Source: Allopontixanthobacter sp041741895
GTDB lineage: Bacteria; Pseudomonadota; Alphaproteobacteria; Sphingomonadales; Sphingomonadaceae
DNA: 59,323 nt
Assembly: GCA_041741895.1 (NCBI GenBank)
Contig: JBGSJO010000100.1
Span: forward strand, 1 to 59,323
Direction: 5' to 3'
Shown: one piece after another, positions 34,165 to 43,051 of the stretch
Layout of the letters: each line of letters opens with the position of its first letter
How positions within the stretch are numbered: the stretch's first letter is position 1
Translations under genes and position numbers: made by a program
The notes under the pieces: model-generated
What the model saw: the letters and a program-made list of their open reading frames with translations, nothing else
Told to the model about the DNA's origin: nothing
Databases searched by the model: none

Positions 34165-35952
34165 ATGTCCAGCCCAGCATCGGGCCCGAATAACAATGGT
34201 GAGCGCAGCGGCGCTGCCATACTGGTCGAATGCCTGGTGCAGCAGGGTGTCGAATTCATCTTCGGCTACCCCGGCGGCGCGGTGCTGCCGATCTATGACG
34301 AATTGTTTGCGGACCAGCGCATCAGGCACATCCTGGTACGGCATGAAGCTGGCGCGGCGCATGCGGCGGAAGGATACGCGCGGTCCACCGGCAAGCCCGG
34401 CGTGGTGCTGGTCACCTCAGGTCCCGGCGCAACCAATGCGGTTACCGGCATTGCCGATGCGTTCATGGACTCGATCCCGTTGGTGATCATTACGGGACAG
34501 GTGCCCACCGCGCTGATCGGAACGGACGCATTCCAGGAAGCCGACACCATCGGCATCACCCGCCATTGCACGAAACACAATTACCTCGTGAAGGACCCGG
34601 AAACACTCGCTCCGACCATTGCAGAGGCATTCCGCATTGCCACCACCGGCAGGCCTGGTCCGGTGCTGATCGACATACCCAAGGATGTGCAGATTGCCCA
34701 AGCGGCGTTTGGGGCGGCATATGGCGAACAACCTGCCGCCGCCCTCGCTTCTGCGCGCTATCAGCCGCAGACTGTTGCGGAACCTGAGTTGATCGCGCAA
34801 GCCATTGAGTTGCTGGCCAGGGCAGAAGCCCCGATTTTCTACACCGGCGGCGGCATCATCAATTCCGGCCCGCGCGCCAGCACTTTGCTGCGCCAGTTGC
34901 AGGACCTGACCGGCGCACCGGTGACTTCTACCCTCATGGGCCTCGGCGCGTTCCCGGCGGATCATCCCGACTGGCTGGGGATGCTGGGGATGCACGGCAC
35001 CTATGAAGCCAATATGGCGATGAACCGCTGCGACCTGATGATCTGCGTCGGCGCGCGGTTCGATGACCGGGTGACCGGCCGGCTCGACGCGTTTTCGCCT
35101 GAGTCCACCCAGATCCACATCGATATCGCCCGTGCTTCGATCAACAAGATCATCCCGGTCGATCTCGGCATCGTTGGCGATTGCGCCACAGTTCTAGAAC
35201 AATTGATTGCAGCATGGGGTGGCCGCAAGCCGCGCGATCTGGGCGAATGGAAAGCCCGCATTGCCGGATGGCGGGCGCGTGAAAGCCTCGCCTATCCTGA
35301 ACGTAAGGACGCCATCATGCCGCAGCTCGCGGTCGAGCGGCTGTTCGCCCTCACCCGCGACCGCGACCCGATCATCACCACCGAAGTCGGCCAGCACCAG
35401 ATGTGGGCGGCGCAATATTTCAGGTTCTTCGGCCCCAACAAATGGCTGACCAGCGGCGGGCTTGGCACCATGGGATACGGATTGCCGGCGGCGATCGGCG
35501 CGCAATTGGGCAATCCCGATGCGTTGGTGATCGACATTGCCGGTGAAGCCTCGATCCAGATGAACATCCAGGAACTCGGCACGGCCAGCCAGTACCGTCT
35601 GCCGGTCAAAGTGTTCATCCTCAACAATGAATATATGGGCATGGTCCGCCAGTGGCAGGAGCTGACCTATGAAAGCCGTTATTCCAACAGCTATTCCGAC
35701 AGCCTGCCCGATTTCGTTGCGCTGGCGGAGGCATATGGCTGGAAAGGTATTCGCATTTCCGATGAAGCCGGTCTCGACGCCGGGATCGAGGCGATGCTGG
35801 CGCATGACGGACCGGTAATGGTCGATTGCCAGGTGTCGAAAGACGCAAATTGTTATCCGATGATCCCCAGCGGCGCGGCCCACACCGACATGCTGATGTA
35901 TGGCGACCAGGCCAGCGGCACGATGGACGATGAAGCGAAGGCATTGGTTTGA
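34165..35952 (+). CDS. ilvB: Acetolactate synthase large subunit
   Basis: ThDP- and FAD-dependent enzyme that makes acetolactate or acetohydroxybutyrate, the first common step to valine, leucine and isoleucine. The 595 residues have the catalytic glutamate region HEAGAAHAAEGYARSTG, a central FAD-type domain, and the ThDP-binding GEASIQMNIQEL with NNEYMGMVRQWQ. The start at 34165 follows GGAGAA. The stop is followed by a palindromic repeat and then ilvN. Confidence 0.97.
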   Translation: MSSPASGPNNNGERSGAAILVECLVQQGVEFIFGYPGGAVLPIYDELFADQRIRHILVRHEAGAAHAAEGYARSTGKPGVVLVTSGPGATNAVTGIADAFMDSIPLVIITGQVPTALIGTDAFQEADTIGITRHCTKHNYLVKDPETLAPTIAEAFRIATTGRPGPVLIDIPKDVQIAQAAFGAAYGEQPAAALASARYQPQTVAEPELIAQAIELLARAEAPIFYTGGGIINSGPRASTLLRQLQDLTGAPVTSTLMGLGAFPADHPDWLGMLGMHGTYEANMAMNRCDLMICVGARFDDRVTGRLDAFSPESTQIHIDIARASINKIIPVDLGIVGDCATVLEQLIAAWGGRKPRDLGEWKARIAGWRARESLAYPERKDAIMPQLAVERLFALTRDRDPIITTEVGQHQMWAAQYFRFFGPNKWLTSGGLGTMGYGLPAAIGAQLGNPDALVIDIAGEASIQMNIQELGTASQYRLPVKVFILNNEYMGMVRQWQELTYESRYSNSYSDSLPDFVALAEAYGWKGIRISDEAGLDAGIEAMLAHDGPVMVDCQVSKDANCYPMIPSGAAHTDMLMYGDQASGTMDDEAKALV

Positions 35953-35972
35953 TGGAAGTTCATGCTACCTCT

Positions 35973-36041
35973 ATTCGTTCGCCTCGAGCGAAGTCGAGAG
36001 GCTTGTTGCGCGGTGTCTCGAACTCGCTCGACACGAACGGA
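35973..36041. repeat. Palindromic repeat inside the ilvB-ilvN gap
   Basis: Imperfect inverted arms at 35973-36002 and 36013-36041 (core CGTTCG, then TCGAGCGA-GTCGAGA) fold into a hairpin of about 28 bp with a 10-base loop. It fills almost the whole 99-base gap between ilvB and ilvN. Its sequence class is different from the AGCGAAAGC repeats. A repeat inside an operon could affect readthrough or mRNA stability. Confidence 0.75.
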
Positions 36042-36051
36042 GTCGCTTAAA

Positions 36052-36567
36052 ATGAAGATCCAACAGGCAGCAGCAGAGCGGCACGTCCTGACGGTGACCG
36101 TCGATAACGAGGCAGGTATCCTCGCGCGGATCGCCGGCATGTTCACCGCGCGCGGATATAACATCGATAGCCTGACCGTGGCCGATATTTCGGAAAACCA
36201 TGCCGTTAGCCGGATCACCATCGTCACCCAGGGTCCGCCGCAAGTGATCGACCAGATCCGGGCCCAGCTGGAACGGCTGGTATCGGTTCACCGCGTGGTT
36301 GACCTGACTGAAACCGGCAAACACGTCGAACGCGAACTGGCGCTTGTCAAGGTGAAAGGCACCGGCGAACACCGAGTCGAGGCACTTCGGCTGGCGGATG
36401 TTTTCCGGGCGCAAGTGGTCGACACAACCACCTCCAGCTTCATCTTCGAATTGACCGGCTCGCCGGACAAGATCGACAGCTTCATCGCCCTGATGCGTGA
36501 ACTCGGCCTGGTAGAAGTCGGGCGGACCGGTATTGCAGGAATGATGCGCGGGGCCGAAGGTACCTGA
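36052..36567 (+). CDS. ilvN: Acetolactate synthase small (regulatory) subunit
   Basis: Regulatory partner of IlvB that gives feedback inhibition by valine. The 171 residues have an N-terminal ACT domain (VLTVTVDNEAGILARIAGMF) and a C-terminal regulatory domain. The frame is open upstream, but the extra residues run through the palindromic repeat, so ATG 36052 is used. It is in the ilvB-ilvN-ilvC cluster. Some authors use ilvH for this gene. Confidence 0.97.
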   Translation: MKIQQAAAERHVLTVTVDNEAGILARIAGMFTARGYNIDSLTVADISENHAVSRITIVTQGPPQVIDQIRAQLERLVSVHRVVDLTETGKHVERELALVKVKGTGEHRVEALRLADVFRAQVVDTTTSSFIFELTGSPDKIDSFIALMRELGLVEVGRTGIAGMMRGAEGT

Positions 36568-36574
36568 ATTTTCC

Positions 36575-36650
36575 GTCGCCCTAGCGAAAACTGGGGCCGC
36601 TGTCCGGGTCGGACATCACTTAAACAGGTCCCGGTCTTCACCGGGATGAC
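36575..36650. repeat. Intergenic palindromic repeat, copy 3 (ilvN-ilvC gap)
   Basis: Imperfect inverted arms at 36575-36597 (CCCTAGCGAAAACTGGGG core) and 36628-36650 (CCCGGTCTTCACCGGGATGAC side) resemble copies 1 and 2 but are more degenerate. It fills the gap between ilvN and ilvC and ends 17 bases before the ilvC start. Confidence 0.6.
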
Positions 36651-36667
36651 ACTAGAATGGGATAGAA

Positions 36668-37702
36668 ATGAAAGTTTTTTACGACGCCGATGCCGATCAG
36701 GACCTGATCAAGGGCAAGAAAATCGCCATCGTCGGTTATGGCAGCCAGGGCCATGCCCACGCACAGAATTTGCGCGACAGCGGTGTCGGCGAAGTCGCCA
36801 TTGCCCTGCGTGAAGGATCGGCCACCGCGAAGAAAGCGGAAGCGGCGAACTTCAAGGTGATGTCCAACGCGGACGCGGCGAAATGGGCCGATGTGATCAT
36901 GGTCCTCGCGCCTGACGAACACCAGGCCGCAATTTATGCGGAAGATCTGGCAGCGAACATGAAATCCGGTGCGGCGCTGGCATTCGCCCACGGGCTCAAC
37001 GTCCATTTCGGCCTGATCGAAGCGCGTGCAGATCTCGACGTGTTCATGGTCGCGCCCAAAGGCCCCGGTCACACCGTGCGCAGCGAATATGTGAAGGGCG
37101 GCGGCGTGCCGTGCCTGGTTGCCGTAGCGCAGGAAGCGGAAGGAACCAGCGGCAATAATTACGCCCACGCCCTCGCCCTGTCATACGCCTCGGCCGTTGG
37201 CGGCGGCCGTAGCGGGATTATCGAAACGACTTTCCGGGAGGAATGCGAAACCGATTTGTTCGGTGAACAGGCCGTGCTGTGCGGCGGGATCACCCATCTG
37301 ATCCAGGCCGGGTTCGAAACGCTGGTCGAAGCCGGATACGCGCCGGAAATGGCCTATTTCGAATGCCTCCACGAAACGAAACTGATCGTCGATCTGCTGT
37401 ATGAAGGCGGCATCGCGAACATGCGTTATTCGATCAGCAACACCGCCGAATATGGCGACATCAAGACCGGGCCGCGGATCATCACCGCTGAAACCAAGGC
37501 GGAAATGAAGCGCGTGCTGCAGGACATCCAGGCCGGCCGGTTCGTGAAGGATTTCGTGCTCGACAACCGCGCTGGCCAACCCGAACTAAAGGCAAGCCGC
37601 AAGGCAGCCGCCGCGCACCAGATTGAACAGGTGGGCGCGGAACTGCGAGCGATGATGCCGTGGATCGCCAAGAACCAGCTGGTCGACAAGGCGAGGAATT
37701 AA
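36668..37702 (+). CDS. ilvC: Ketol-acid reductoisomerase (NADP+)
   Basis: Isomerises and reduces acetolactate to dihydroxyvalerate. The 344-residue class I enzyme has the NADPH-binding IVGYGSQGHAHAQNLRDSG, the GPGHTVRSEY loop, and the metal-binding ETTFREECETDLFGEQ and LHETKLIVDLLYE segments. It completes the ilvBNC set. An AGAAATG context gives a weak ribosome-binding site. Confidence 0.98.
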   Translation: MKVFYDADADQDLIKGKKIAIVGYGSQGHAHAQNLRDSGVGEVAIALREGSATAKKAEAANFKVMSNADAAKWADVIMVLAPDEHQAAIYAEDLAANMKSGAALAFAHGLNVHFGLIEARADLDVFMVAPKGPGHTVRSEYVKGGGVPCLVAVAQEAEGTSGNNYAHALALSYASAVGGGRSGIIETTFREECETDLFGEQAVLCGGITHLIQAGFETLVEAGYAPEMAYFECLHETKLIVDLLYEGGIANMRYSISNTAEYGDIKTGPRIITAETKAEMKRVLQDIQAGRFVKDFVLDNRAGQPELKASRKAAAAHQIEQVGAELRAMMPWIAKNQLVDKARN

Positions 37703-37776
37703 TCCGGCGGCCAAATTGTCATAAAACCGACATGGGCGGGGCAGACAGGGCGGGAATCTTGAGGAGTTTTGTTGTG

Positions 37777-38232
37777 ATGACAATTTTTCGTAAATTTCCC
37801 CGCCTCTGTCTGCTTCCACTTCCTGCTATCGCCATGCTGGCTGCCTGCGGCGGTGCGGCGGAACAGAGCGAAACAGCGGCGGAATATGCCGCACGGATAA
37901 ACGGCACTGCGCCAAGCGTCCCGGCAACCGGGCCGGCACCGCAGGGCTCCCCCGCTGTGTCCACCCCCCTCCCCGGCGCAGCTCCCGGCCCGATGGAGCC
38001 GCGCACGCCCACCGATCCGTCCTCCAGTTCATGCGGAGCGACCGTTGCCGCTGAATTTCTCGGCCAGAGCGACAACGCACTGGTCCGTCAGGCGATTACC
38101 GAAAAGGCGCAGCCGCGCGGCGGAATCCGGTACATCCGGCCGGGTGAGATGCACACGCAGGACTTCAACAACAACCGCCTAAACGTGATGTTAGATGCAG
38201 GCGGCGTGATCCGAGATTTCCGCTGCGGATAG
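37777..38232 (+). CDS. Lipoprotein with I78-type peptidase inhibitor domain
   Basis: A 151-residue lipoprotein: signal peptide ending LAAC with Cys at residue 24, a Pro/Ala/Thr-rich linker (about residues 43-84), and a C-terminal domain of the I78 inhibitor type (family PF11720), with paired cysteines (CGATVAAEFLGQ and the terminal CG), IRYIRPGEMHTQDFNNNRLN and a loop for inhibiting proteases. ATG 37777 is used; a GTG three bases upstream has better spacing from GAGGAG. It is 74 bases after ilvC and has no clear tie to it. Confidence 0.8.
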   Translation: MTIFRKFPRLCLLPLPAIAMLAACGGAAEQSETAAEYAARINGTAPSVPATGPAPQGSPAVSTPLPGAAPGPMEPRTPTDPSSSSCGATVAAEFLGQSDNALVRQAITEKAQPRGGIRYIRPGEMHTQDFNNNRLNVMLDAGGVIRDFRCG

Positions 38233-38286
38233 ATTTATGGTAACGGTCAGAGTTACTTGACCCCAGAAGTACGTATGGAGCGACCG

Positions 38287-38937
38287 ATGAAATCCCCCAA
38301 GCTGATGACCGCATTCGCCGCTGCCCTTGCCCTTGGCGGTGTTGCCACCCTGTCCGCGCAGAACTCGCCGCCGCAGGTTCCCGGCACCATGGATGCATCG
38401 CGGGTGACCGCCGGTACCTACGCTGTCGATCCGGCGCACACGCTCGTCGCATGGCGCGCAAACCACTTCGGTTTCAACGATTACCTTGGCCTGTTCGGTT
38501 CGGTCGAAGGAACGCTGCAGCTGGACCCCGCCAACGTCGAATCGGCCGGCGTCGACATCACGGTCCTGGTCGGTATGGTGACCGTTGCCAGCGATGGCCT
38601 GCGCGATCATCTGCTGCGCCCGGGCAAGGATGGCAGCGCACCTGATTTCTTTGGCGCCGAGCCCGCCCCGGCGCGGTTTGTATCCACCCAAGTCCGCCGG
38701 ACAGGTGACACCACCGCAGAAATTAGCGGCCAACTGACGCTCAACGGCATTACCCGTCCGGTCACTATCATGGCGGAGTTTATCGGAGCCGGCACCAATC
38801 CGATGAACCGCAAGGAAACCGTCGGCTTCGAAGGCAGCGCCATGATCAAGCGTTCCGAATTCGGCGTCGCTTACGGAATTCCGGTGGTGTCGGACGAAGT
38901 CGAACTGGACATCTCGGCTGCGTTCGAAAAACAGTAA
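38287..38937 (+). CDS. YceI-family periplasmic protein
   Basis: A 216-residue protein with a signal peptide (MTAFAAALALGGVATLSA) and a YceI lipocalin-like domain, with YAVDPAHTLVAWRANHFGF at the start and GQLTLNGITRPVT near the end. Members bind isoprenoid-type lipids in the periplasm; the ligand here is unknown. GGAG lies 6 bases before ATG 38287. Confidence 0.92.
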   Translation: MKSPKLMTAFAAALALGGVATLSAQNSPPQVPGTMDASRVTAGTYAVDPAHTLVAWRANHFGFNDYLGLFGSVEGTLQLDPANVESAGVDITVLVGMVTVASDGLRDHLLRPGKDGSAPDFFGAEPAPARFVSTQVRRTGDTTAEISGQLTLNGITRPVTIMAEFIGAGTNPMNRKETVGFEGSAMIKRSEFGVAYGIPVVSDEVELDISAAFEKQ

Positions 38938-39030
38938 ACCGCCCGCCCAACCCGCTCCGCGCGCAGCATTTCGGAAGAAAATTACGCGCGCAGGCTGGAC
39001 AGCGGACGTTTAATTGCACATAGCGGCGGC

Positions 39031-39081
39031 ATGACGATGCAGCTGGACATGCTACTACGACTTATCCGCCCTTGGGCGTGA
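39031..39081 (+). CDS. Leucine leader peptide of leuA
   Basis: A 16-codon open frame, MTMQLDMLLRLIRPWA, that ends 83 bases before leuA. It has four leucine codons in nine, including two consecutive rare CTA codons at 39052-39057, and an isoleucine codon. This is the pattern of an attenuator leader peptide in which a ribosome stalls on leucine codons when charged tRNA-Leu is scarce. The ribosome-binding site is weak, so an in-frame ATG at 39037 or 39049 could also start it. The peptide itself is probably not functional. Confidence 0.7.
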   Translation: MTMQLDMLLRLIRPWA

Positions 39082-39147
39082 TGTACGGCGGTGCCTGATG
39101 CGGCGCGCCAGGTCGCCCAAGGGTAGCTCCGTCCCGACATTTCCCTT
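39067..39147 (+). promoter_or_regulatory. leuA: leuA attenuator region with competing hairpins
   Basis: CCCTTGGGCG (39069-39078), at the end of the leader peptide, is the exact complement of CGCCCAAGGG (39114-39123). The first segment can also fold alone as CGCCC-TT-GGGCG (39067-39078). AAGGG (39119-39123) can alternatively pair with CCCTT (39143-39147), close to the leuA start. These mutually exclusive pairings fit attenuation controlled by ribosome position on the leader. No T-run is visible after the last hairpin, so whether it stops transcription or hides the ribosome-binding site is open. Confidence 0.55.
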
Positions 39148-39164
39148 CGCCAGAGAACTTTTCC

Positions 39165-40841
39165 ATGTCCATGCTTCGCGAACCTTCGCGTAAATACTCG
39201 CCCTTCGCCCCCATCCATCTGCCGGACCGGCAATGGCCGTCGCGCACGATCACCGCGCCGCCGCGCTGGCTGTCTACCGATCTGCGGGACGGCAATCAGG
39301 CAATAGTCGATCCTATGGACGCGCTCAAGAAACGGCGCTTCTTCGACCTGCTGGTGGAAATCGGGGTAAAGGAAATCGAGGTCGGCTTCCCCAGCGCGGG
39401 GGCGACAGAGTTCGACTTTATCCGCAATCTGGTCGATTCCGGAAACATCCCGCAAGACGTGATGGTACAGGTCCTCACTCAGTCGCGGCAGGATCTGATC
39501 CACACTTCTTTCGACAGCATCGACGGCGTTCACGCCGCAGTGGTCCATATGTACAATGCCGTCAGCCCCACATGGCGGGACATCGTGTTCCGCATGAACA
39601 AGGACGAAGTGCGCCAGATCGCGGTCGACGGGGCCAGGATCATGCGCGACGAAGCGGCGGCGCGCCCCAACACAGAATGGCATTTCCAGTATAGCCCCGA
39701 AACATTCTCCACCGCCGAATTGGATTTCAGCATCGAGGTATGCGAGGCGGTAATGGAAGTGCTGAGGCCCACGCACGAACGCCCGATCATCCTCAACCTG
39801 CCCGCCACGGTGGAGGCGGCGACGCCCAATCTCTACGCCGACCAGATCGAATATTTCTGCCGCAATTTGCCGGACCGGGATGCAGCGGTGATCAGCCTGC
39901 ACACCCATAACGACCGCGGCACCGGTGTCGCGGCCGCGGAACTGGGCCTGATGGCGGGCGCGGACCGGGTGGAAGGCTGCCTGTTCGGCAATGGCGAGCG
40001 GACCGGCAATTGCTGCCTGGTCACGGTCGCGCTCAATATGTACACGCAGGGGATCGACCCGGGCCTGGATTTCTCCGACATCGACCGGGTTATCGAGACA
40101 GTCGAATATTGCAACGAACTACCCGTCCATCAGCGCCATCCCTATGGCGGGGAACTGGTGTTCACGGCGTTTTCCGGCAGCCATCAGGACGCAATCAAGA
40201 AGGGATTTTCCGCGCGCGAAACGCAGAATGACGAGGCGTGGCGCGTTCCCTACCTGCCGATCGATCCGGCGGATCTCGGCCGCAGTTACGAAGCGGTCAT
40301 CCGGGTCAATTCACAAAGCGGCAAGGGCGGCTTCGCCTGGGTCCTGGAACAGGATCAGGGCCTGAAACTGCCCAAGAAGATGCAGGCCGACTTCGCCCCG
40401 CATGTCCAGCGGATGGCGGACGAACTGGGCCGCGAACTGAACGCCGTCGACATCTGGCAGGCGTTCCGCACCGCCTATCACGTGCAGACCACGCCCAAGC
40501 ATTTCCAACTGGTCGATTACGAGGAAAGCCGCGCCGCCGACGGTACGCGGATGTTCACCGGTACCATCGAAGTCGAGGGCCAGGCGCAAAGCGTCAGTGG
40601 GCGCGGTAACGGCCTGATCTCCTCGGTCGTCGCCACCCTGCGCGAAGCCTTCGACCTTGAACTGGATGTCGTGGATTATTCCGAACACGCCCTGTCGAAA
40701 GGGTCGGACGCGCGCGCCGCGGCCTATCTCGAATGCACTGGCCCAGATGGCCGCAAGATCTGGGGCTGCGGGATCGACGAAGATGTCGCCACCGCCAGCG
40801 TCCGCGCTGTACTCAGCGCAGCAAACAGTGCGATAGCCTAA
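39165..40841 (+). CDS. leuA: 2-isopropylmalate synthase
   Basis: First committed step of leucine synthesis: acetyl-CoA plus 2-oxoisovalerate. The 558 residues have the HMGL-like catalytic barrel with LSTDLRDGNQAIVDPM and SLHTHNDRGTGVAAAELGLMAG, and the C-terminal LeuA allosteric domain. It is of the longer (LeuA type 2-like) class. Starts at 39165 or 39171 are both possible. It is preceded by a leucine-codon leader and hairpins, so leucine supply probably controls it. It is not linked to leuB, leuC or leuD here. Confidence 0.97.
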   Translation: MSMLREPSRKYSPFAPIHLPDRQWPSRTITAPPRWLSTDLRDGNQAIVDPMDALKKRRFFDLLVEIGVKEIEVGFPSAGATEFDFIRNLVDSGNIPQDVMVQVLTQSRQDLIHTSFDSIDGVHAAVVHMYNAVSPTWRDIVFRMNKDEVRQIAVDGARIMRDEAAARPNTEWHFQYSPETFSTAELDFSIEVCEAVMEVLRPTHERPIILNLPATVEAATPNLYADQIEYFCRNLPDRDAAVISLHTHNDRGTGVAAAELGLMAGADRVEGCLFGNGERTGNCCLVTVALNMYTQGIDPGLDFSDIDRVIETVEYCNELPVHQRHPYGGELVFTAFSGSHQDAIKKGFSARETQNDEAWRVPYLPIDPADLGRSYEAVIRVNSQSGKGGFAWVLEQDQGLKLPKKMQADFAPHVQRMADELGRELNAVDIWQAFRTAYHVQTTPKHFQLVDYEESRAADGTRMFTGTIEVEGQAQSVSGRGNGLISSVVATLREAFDLELDVVDYSEHALSKGSDARAAAYLECTGPDGRKIWGCGIDEDVATASVRAVLSAANSAIA

Positions 40842-40925
40842 TCTGGCAGGATAATCTGGAAATTTGCTTCTATGCTCGGGCTGCGCTTGGCGTACCCTGC
40901 CCGGTAAAATTTGGGAGATTACAGT

Positions 40926-41969
40926 TTGGCCGAAGACATTCTCGAACCGGAATTGCCGATCATCGATCCGCACCACCATTTGTGGGATCTGCGCCCGATG
41001 ATTCCGATGTTTCCGGAGCCTCGGCATCCTTTCGTCGCTTCAATCGCCGGCGCGCCCTATTATACGTTCGACCAGCTTCAGGCCGATCTGGCCACGGGCC
41101 ACAATATCATCGGCTCGGTGTTCATGGAATGCGGGGCGTTCTATCGAGCGGGCGCACCAGAGGAATTGAAACCCGTTGGCGAAGTCGAATTCGTGAACGG
41201 CGTGGCAGCCCAGAGCGCGTGCGGATTATACGGCGATTTGCGGGCCTGCGCGGCGATTGTCGGCCATGCGAACATGCTGCTGGGTGACGTCGCTGTGCCG
41301 GTCCTCGAAAGCCTGATTGCAGCGGGCAACGGCCGGTTTCGTGGCATCCGGCATTCCGCTGCATGGGACAGCGATCCCGCGACACTTGGTCCGCCATTCA
41401 ATGCGCCGGAAGGATTGCTGGCCAGCGACGCATTCCAGGCCGGGTTTGCCCATCTCGGCAAATTCGGGCTCACCTTCGACGCATGGGTGCTGGAACCACA
41501 ATTGGTCGATGTGATCGGATTGGCCCGCAAATTTCCCGATCAGCGGATCGTGCTCGATCATTGCGGCACCCCGCTGGGCATCGCATCCTATCGCGGTACA
41601 TTGCCCAAACATTTCGGCCGCTGGCGCAAGGCCATCCAACGCCTGGCGGAATGCCCCAATGTGTCGGTAAAGCTGGGCGGGTTGGCGATGGCATTTTGCG
41701 GAATGCCGCAAGATGGACCGGCCAGGAATATAGGATCGCTGGCCCTCGCGGAAATGTGGCGGCCCTATATCGAAACCTGCATCGAGGCTTTCGGGCCGGA
41801 ACGGGCAATGTTCGAAAGCAATTACCCGGTTGACCGGTGGGGAGCGACCTATCCGGTGCTGTGGAATGCCTTCAAACGGATCACTGCCGGGGCATCGGCC
41901 GATGAAAAGCGCGCACTTTACGCCGGGTCCGCCGCGCATTTTTACGGAATCGAGGAATTGCTCGGCTGA
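40926..41969 (+). CDS. Amidohydrolase family protein
   Basis: A 347-residue metal-dependent hydrolase of the Amidohydro_2 type. The N-terminal IIDPHHHLWDLRP gives the metal-binding histidines, IVLDHCGTP a mid-barrel histidine, and FESNYPVDRWGATY the C-terminal conserved Asp. The substrate is not known; the family includes decarboxylases and lactonases. The start is read as TTG 40926, with GGGAG at 40913-40917. An earlier TTG at 40911 would overlap that site and is unlikely. Confidence 0.85.
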   Translation: MAEDILEPELPIIDPHHHLWDLRPMIPMFPEPRHPFVASIAGAPYYTFDQLQADLATGHNIIGSVFMECGAFYRAGAPEELKPVGEVEFVNGVAAQSACGLYGDLRACAAIVGHANMLLGDVAVPVLESLIAAGNGRFRGIRHSAAWDSDPATLGPPFNAPEGLLASDAFQAGFAHLGKFGLTFDAWVLEPQLVDVIGLARKFPDQRIVLDHCGTPLGIASYRGTLPKHFGRWRKAIQRLAECPNVSVKLGGLAMAFCGMPQDGPARNIGSLALAEMWRPYIETCIEAFGPERAMFESNYPVDRWGATYPVLWNAFKRITAGASADEKRALYAGSAAHFYGIEELLG

Positions 41970-42073
41970 CTTGCCGAATTTGCCCCTCCAAACCCGATCA
42001 TCGCGGTGTATCGACAAGCGGCACTTTGCCGCATAAGCGAGCCCATAGATTTCATTAAGCAACGGAGCTTTTC

Positions 42074-43039
42074 ATGGCGCTTTCAGCCCCTTTCGACCAT
42101 CTACGCCTGCCGATTATCGGTTCGCCATTGTTCATCGTTTCCGGCCCCAAGCTGGTGATCGCGCAATGCAAGGCGGGAATTATCGGCTCCTTTCCAGCGC
42201 TTAACGCTCGCCCGATTTCCCAGCTGGATGAATGGCTGCACCAGATCACCGAAGAACTCACGGCCCATAATCGGGACAACCCTGATCGGCCCGCTGCGCC
42301 CTATGCCGTCAACCAGATCGTCCACCGCAGCAACAACCGGCTGGAAGAAGACATTGCCATGTGCGGTAAATGGCAAGTGCCGATGATGATCACCTCGCTC
42401 GGCGCGCGCGAAGAAGTGTTCGATGCAGCGCACAGCTGGGGCGGCATCGTGCTGCATGACGTGATCAACGACAAATTCGCTCACAAGGCGATCGAGAAGG
42501 GCGCGGACGGATTGATCCCGGTTGCTGCCGGTGCCGGCGGCCATGCCGGGGTGCAATCACCCTTCGCGCTGATGCAGGAAATCCGCAGCTGGTTCGATGG
42601 GCTGGTCGCGCTGTCTGGCTCGATCTCGCACGGTCGTTCGGTGCTCGCGGCGCAGGCGATGGGCGCCGATTTTGCCTATATCGGATCGCCCTGGATCGCG
42701 ACCAAGGAAGCCAATGCAGACGAAGCCTACAAGCAGGAAATCGTAAACAGCAACGCGGCGGATATCGTCTACACGAACCTGTTCACCGGGGTTCACGGCA
42801 ATTATCTGCGCGGTTCGATCGAAAAAGCCGGGCTGGACCCGGAAAACCTGCAGACAAGCGATCCCAGCGCGATGAATTTCGGATCGGGCGGCAACAGCAA
42901 GGCCAAGGCCTGGAAAGACATCTGGGGATCTGGCCAGGGCGTTGGCATGGTCGACGGGATTGACAGTGTGGCGGACCGCGTTGACCGGCTGGAACGCGAG
43001 TACAGACAGGCAATTGTGGACCTTGCTGCAAAGACCTGA
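42074..43039 (+). CDS. Nitronate monooxygenase family protein
   Basis: A 321-residue FMN-dependent TIM-barrel enzyme of the NMO/2-nitropropane dioxygenase family. It has the N-terminal LPIIGSPLFIVSGPKLV and the FMN/substrate segments GADGLIPVAAGAGGHAG and GADFAYIGSPWIATKEA. Some relatives oxidise nitronates, others act as FabK-like reductases. An ACGGAG sequence precedes the ATG by 6 bases. It converges with the next gene. Confidence 0.9.
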   Translation: MALSAPFDHLRLPIIGSPLFIVSGPKLVIAQCKAGIIGSFPALNARPISQLDEWLHQITEELTAHNRDNPDRPAAPYAVNQIVHRSNNRLEEDIAMCGKWQVPMMITSLGAREEVFDAAHSWGGIVLHDVINDKFAHKAIEKGADGLIPVAAGAGGHAGVQSPFALMQEIRSWFDGLVALSGSISHGRSVLAAQAMGADFAYIGSPWIATKEANADEAYKQEIVNSNAADIVYTNLFTGVHGNYLRGSIEKAGLDPENLQTSDPSAMNFGSGGNSKAKAWKDIWGSGQGVGMVDGIDSVADRVDRLEREYRQAIVDLAAKT

Positions 43040-43051
43040 GGCGTCAGCGGT

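Noticed and set aside
40861..40925. An earlier amidohydrolase start (TTG 40911)
   Set aside because: It would begin inside its own ribosome-binding site; TTG 40926 has GGGAG at the right distance.
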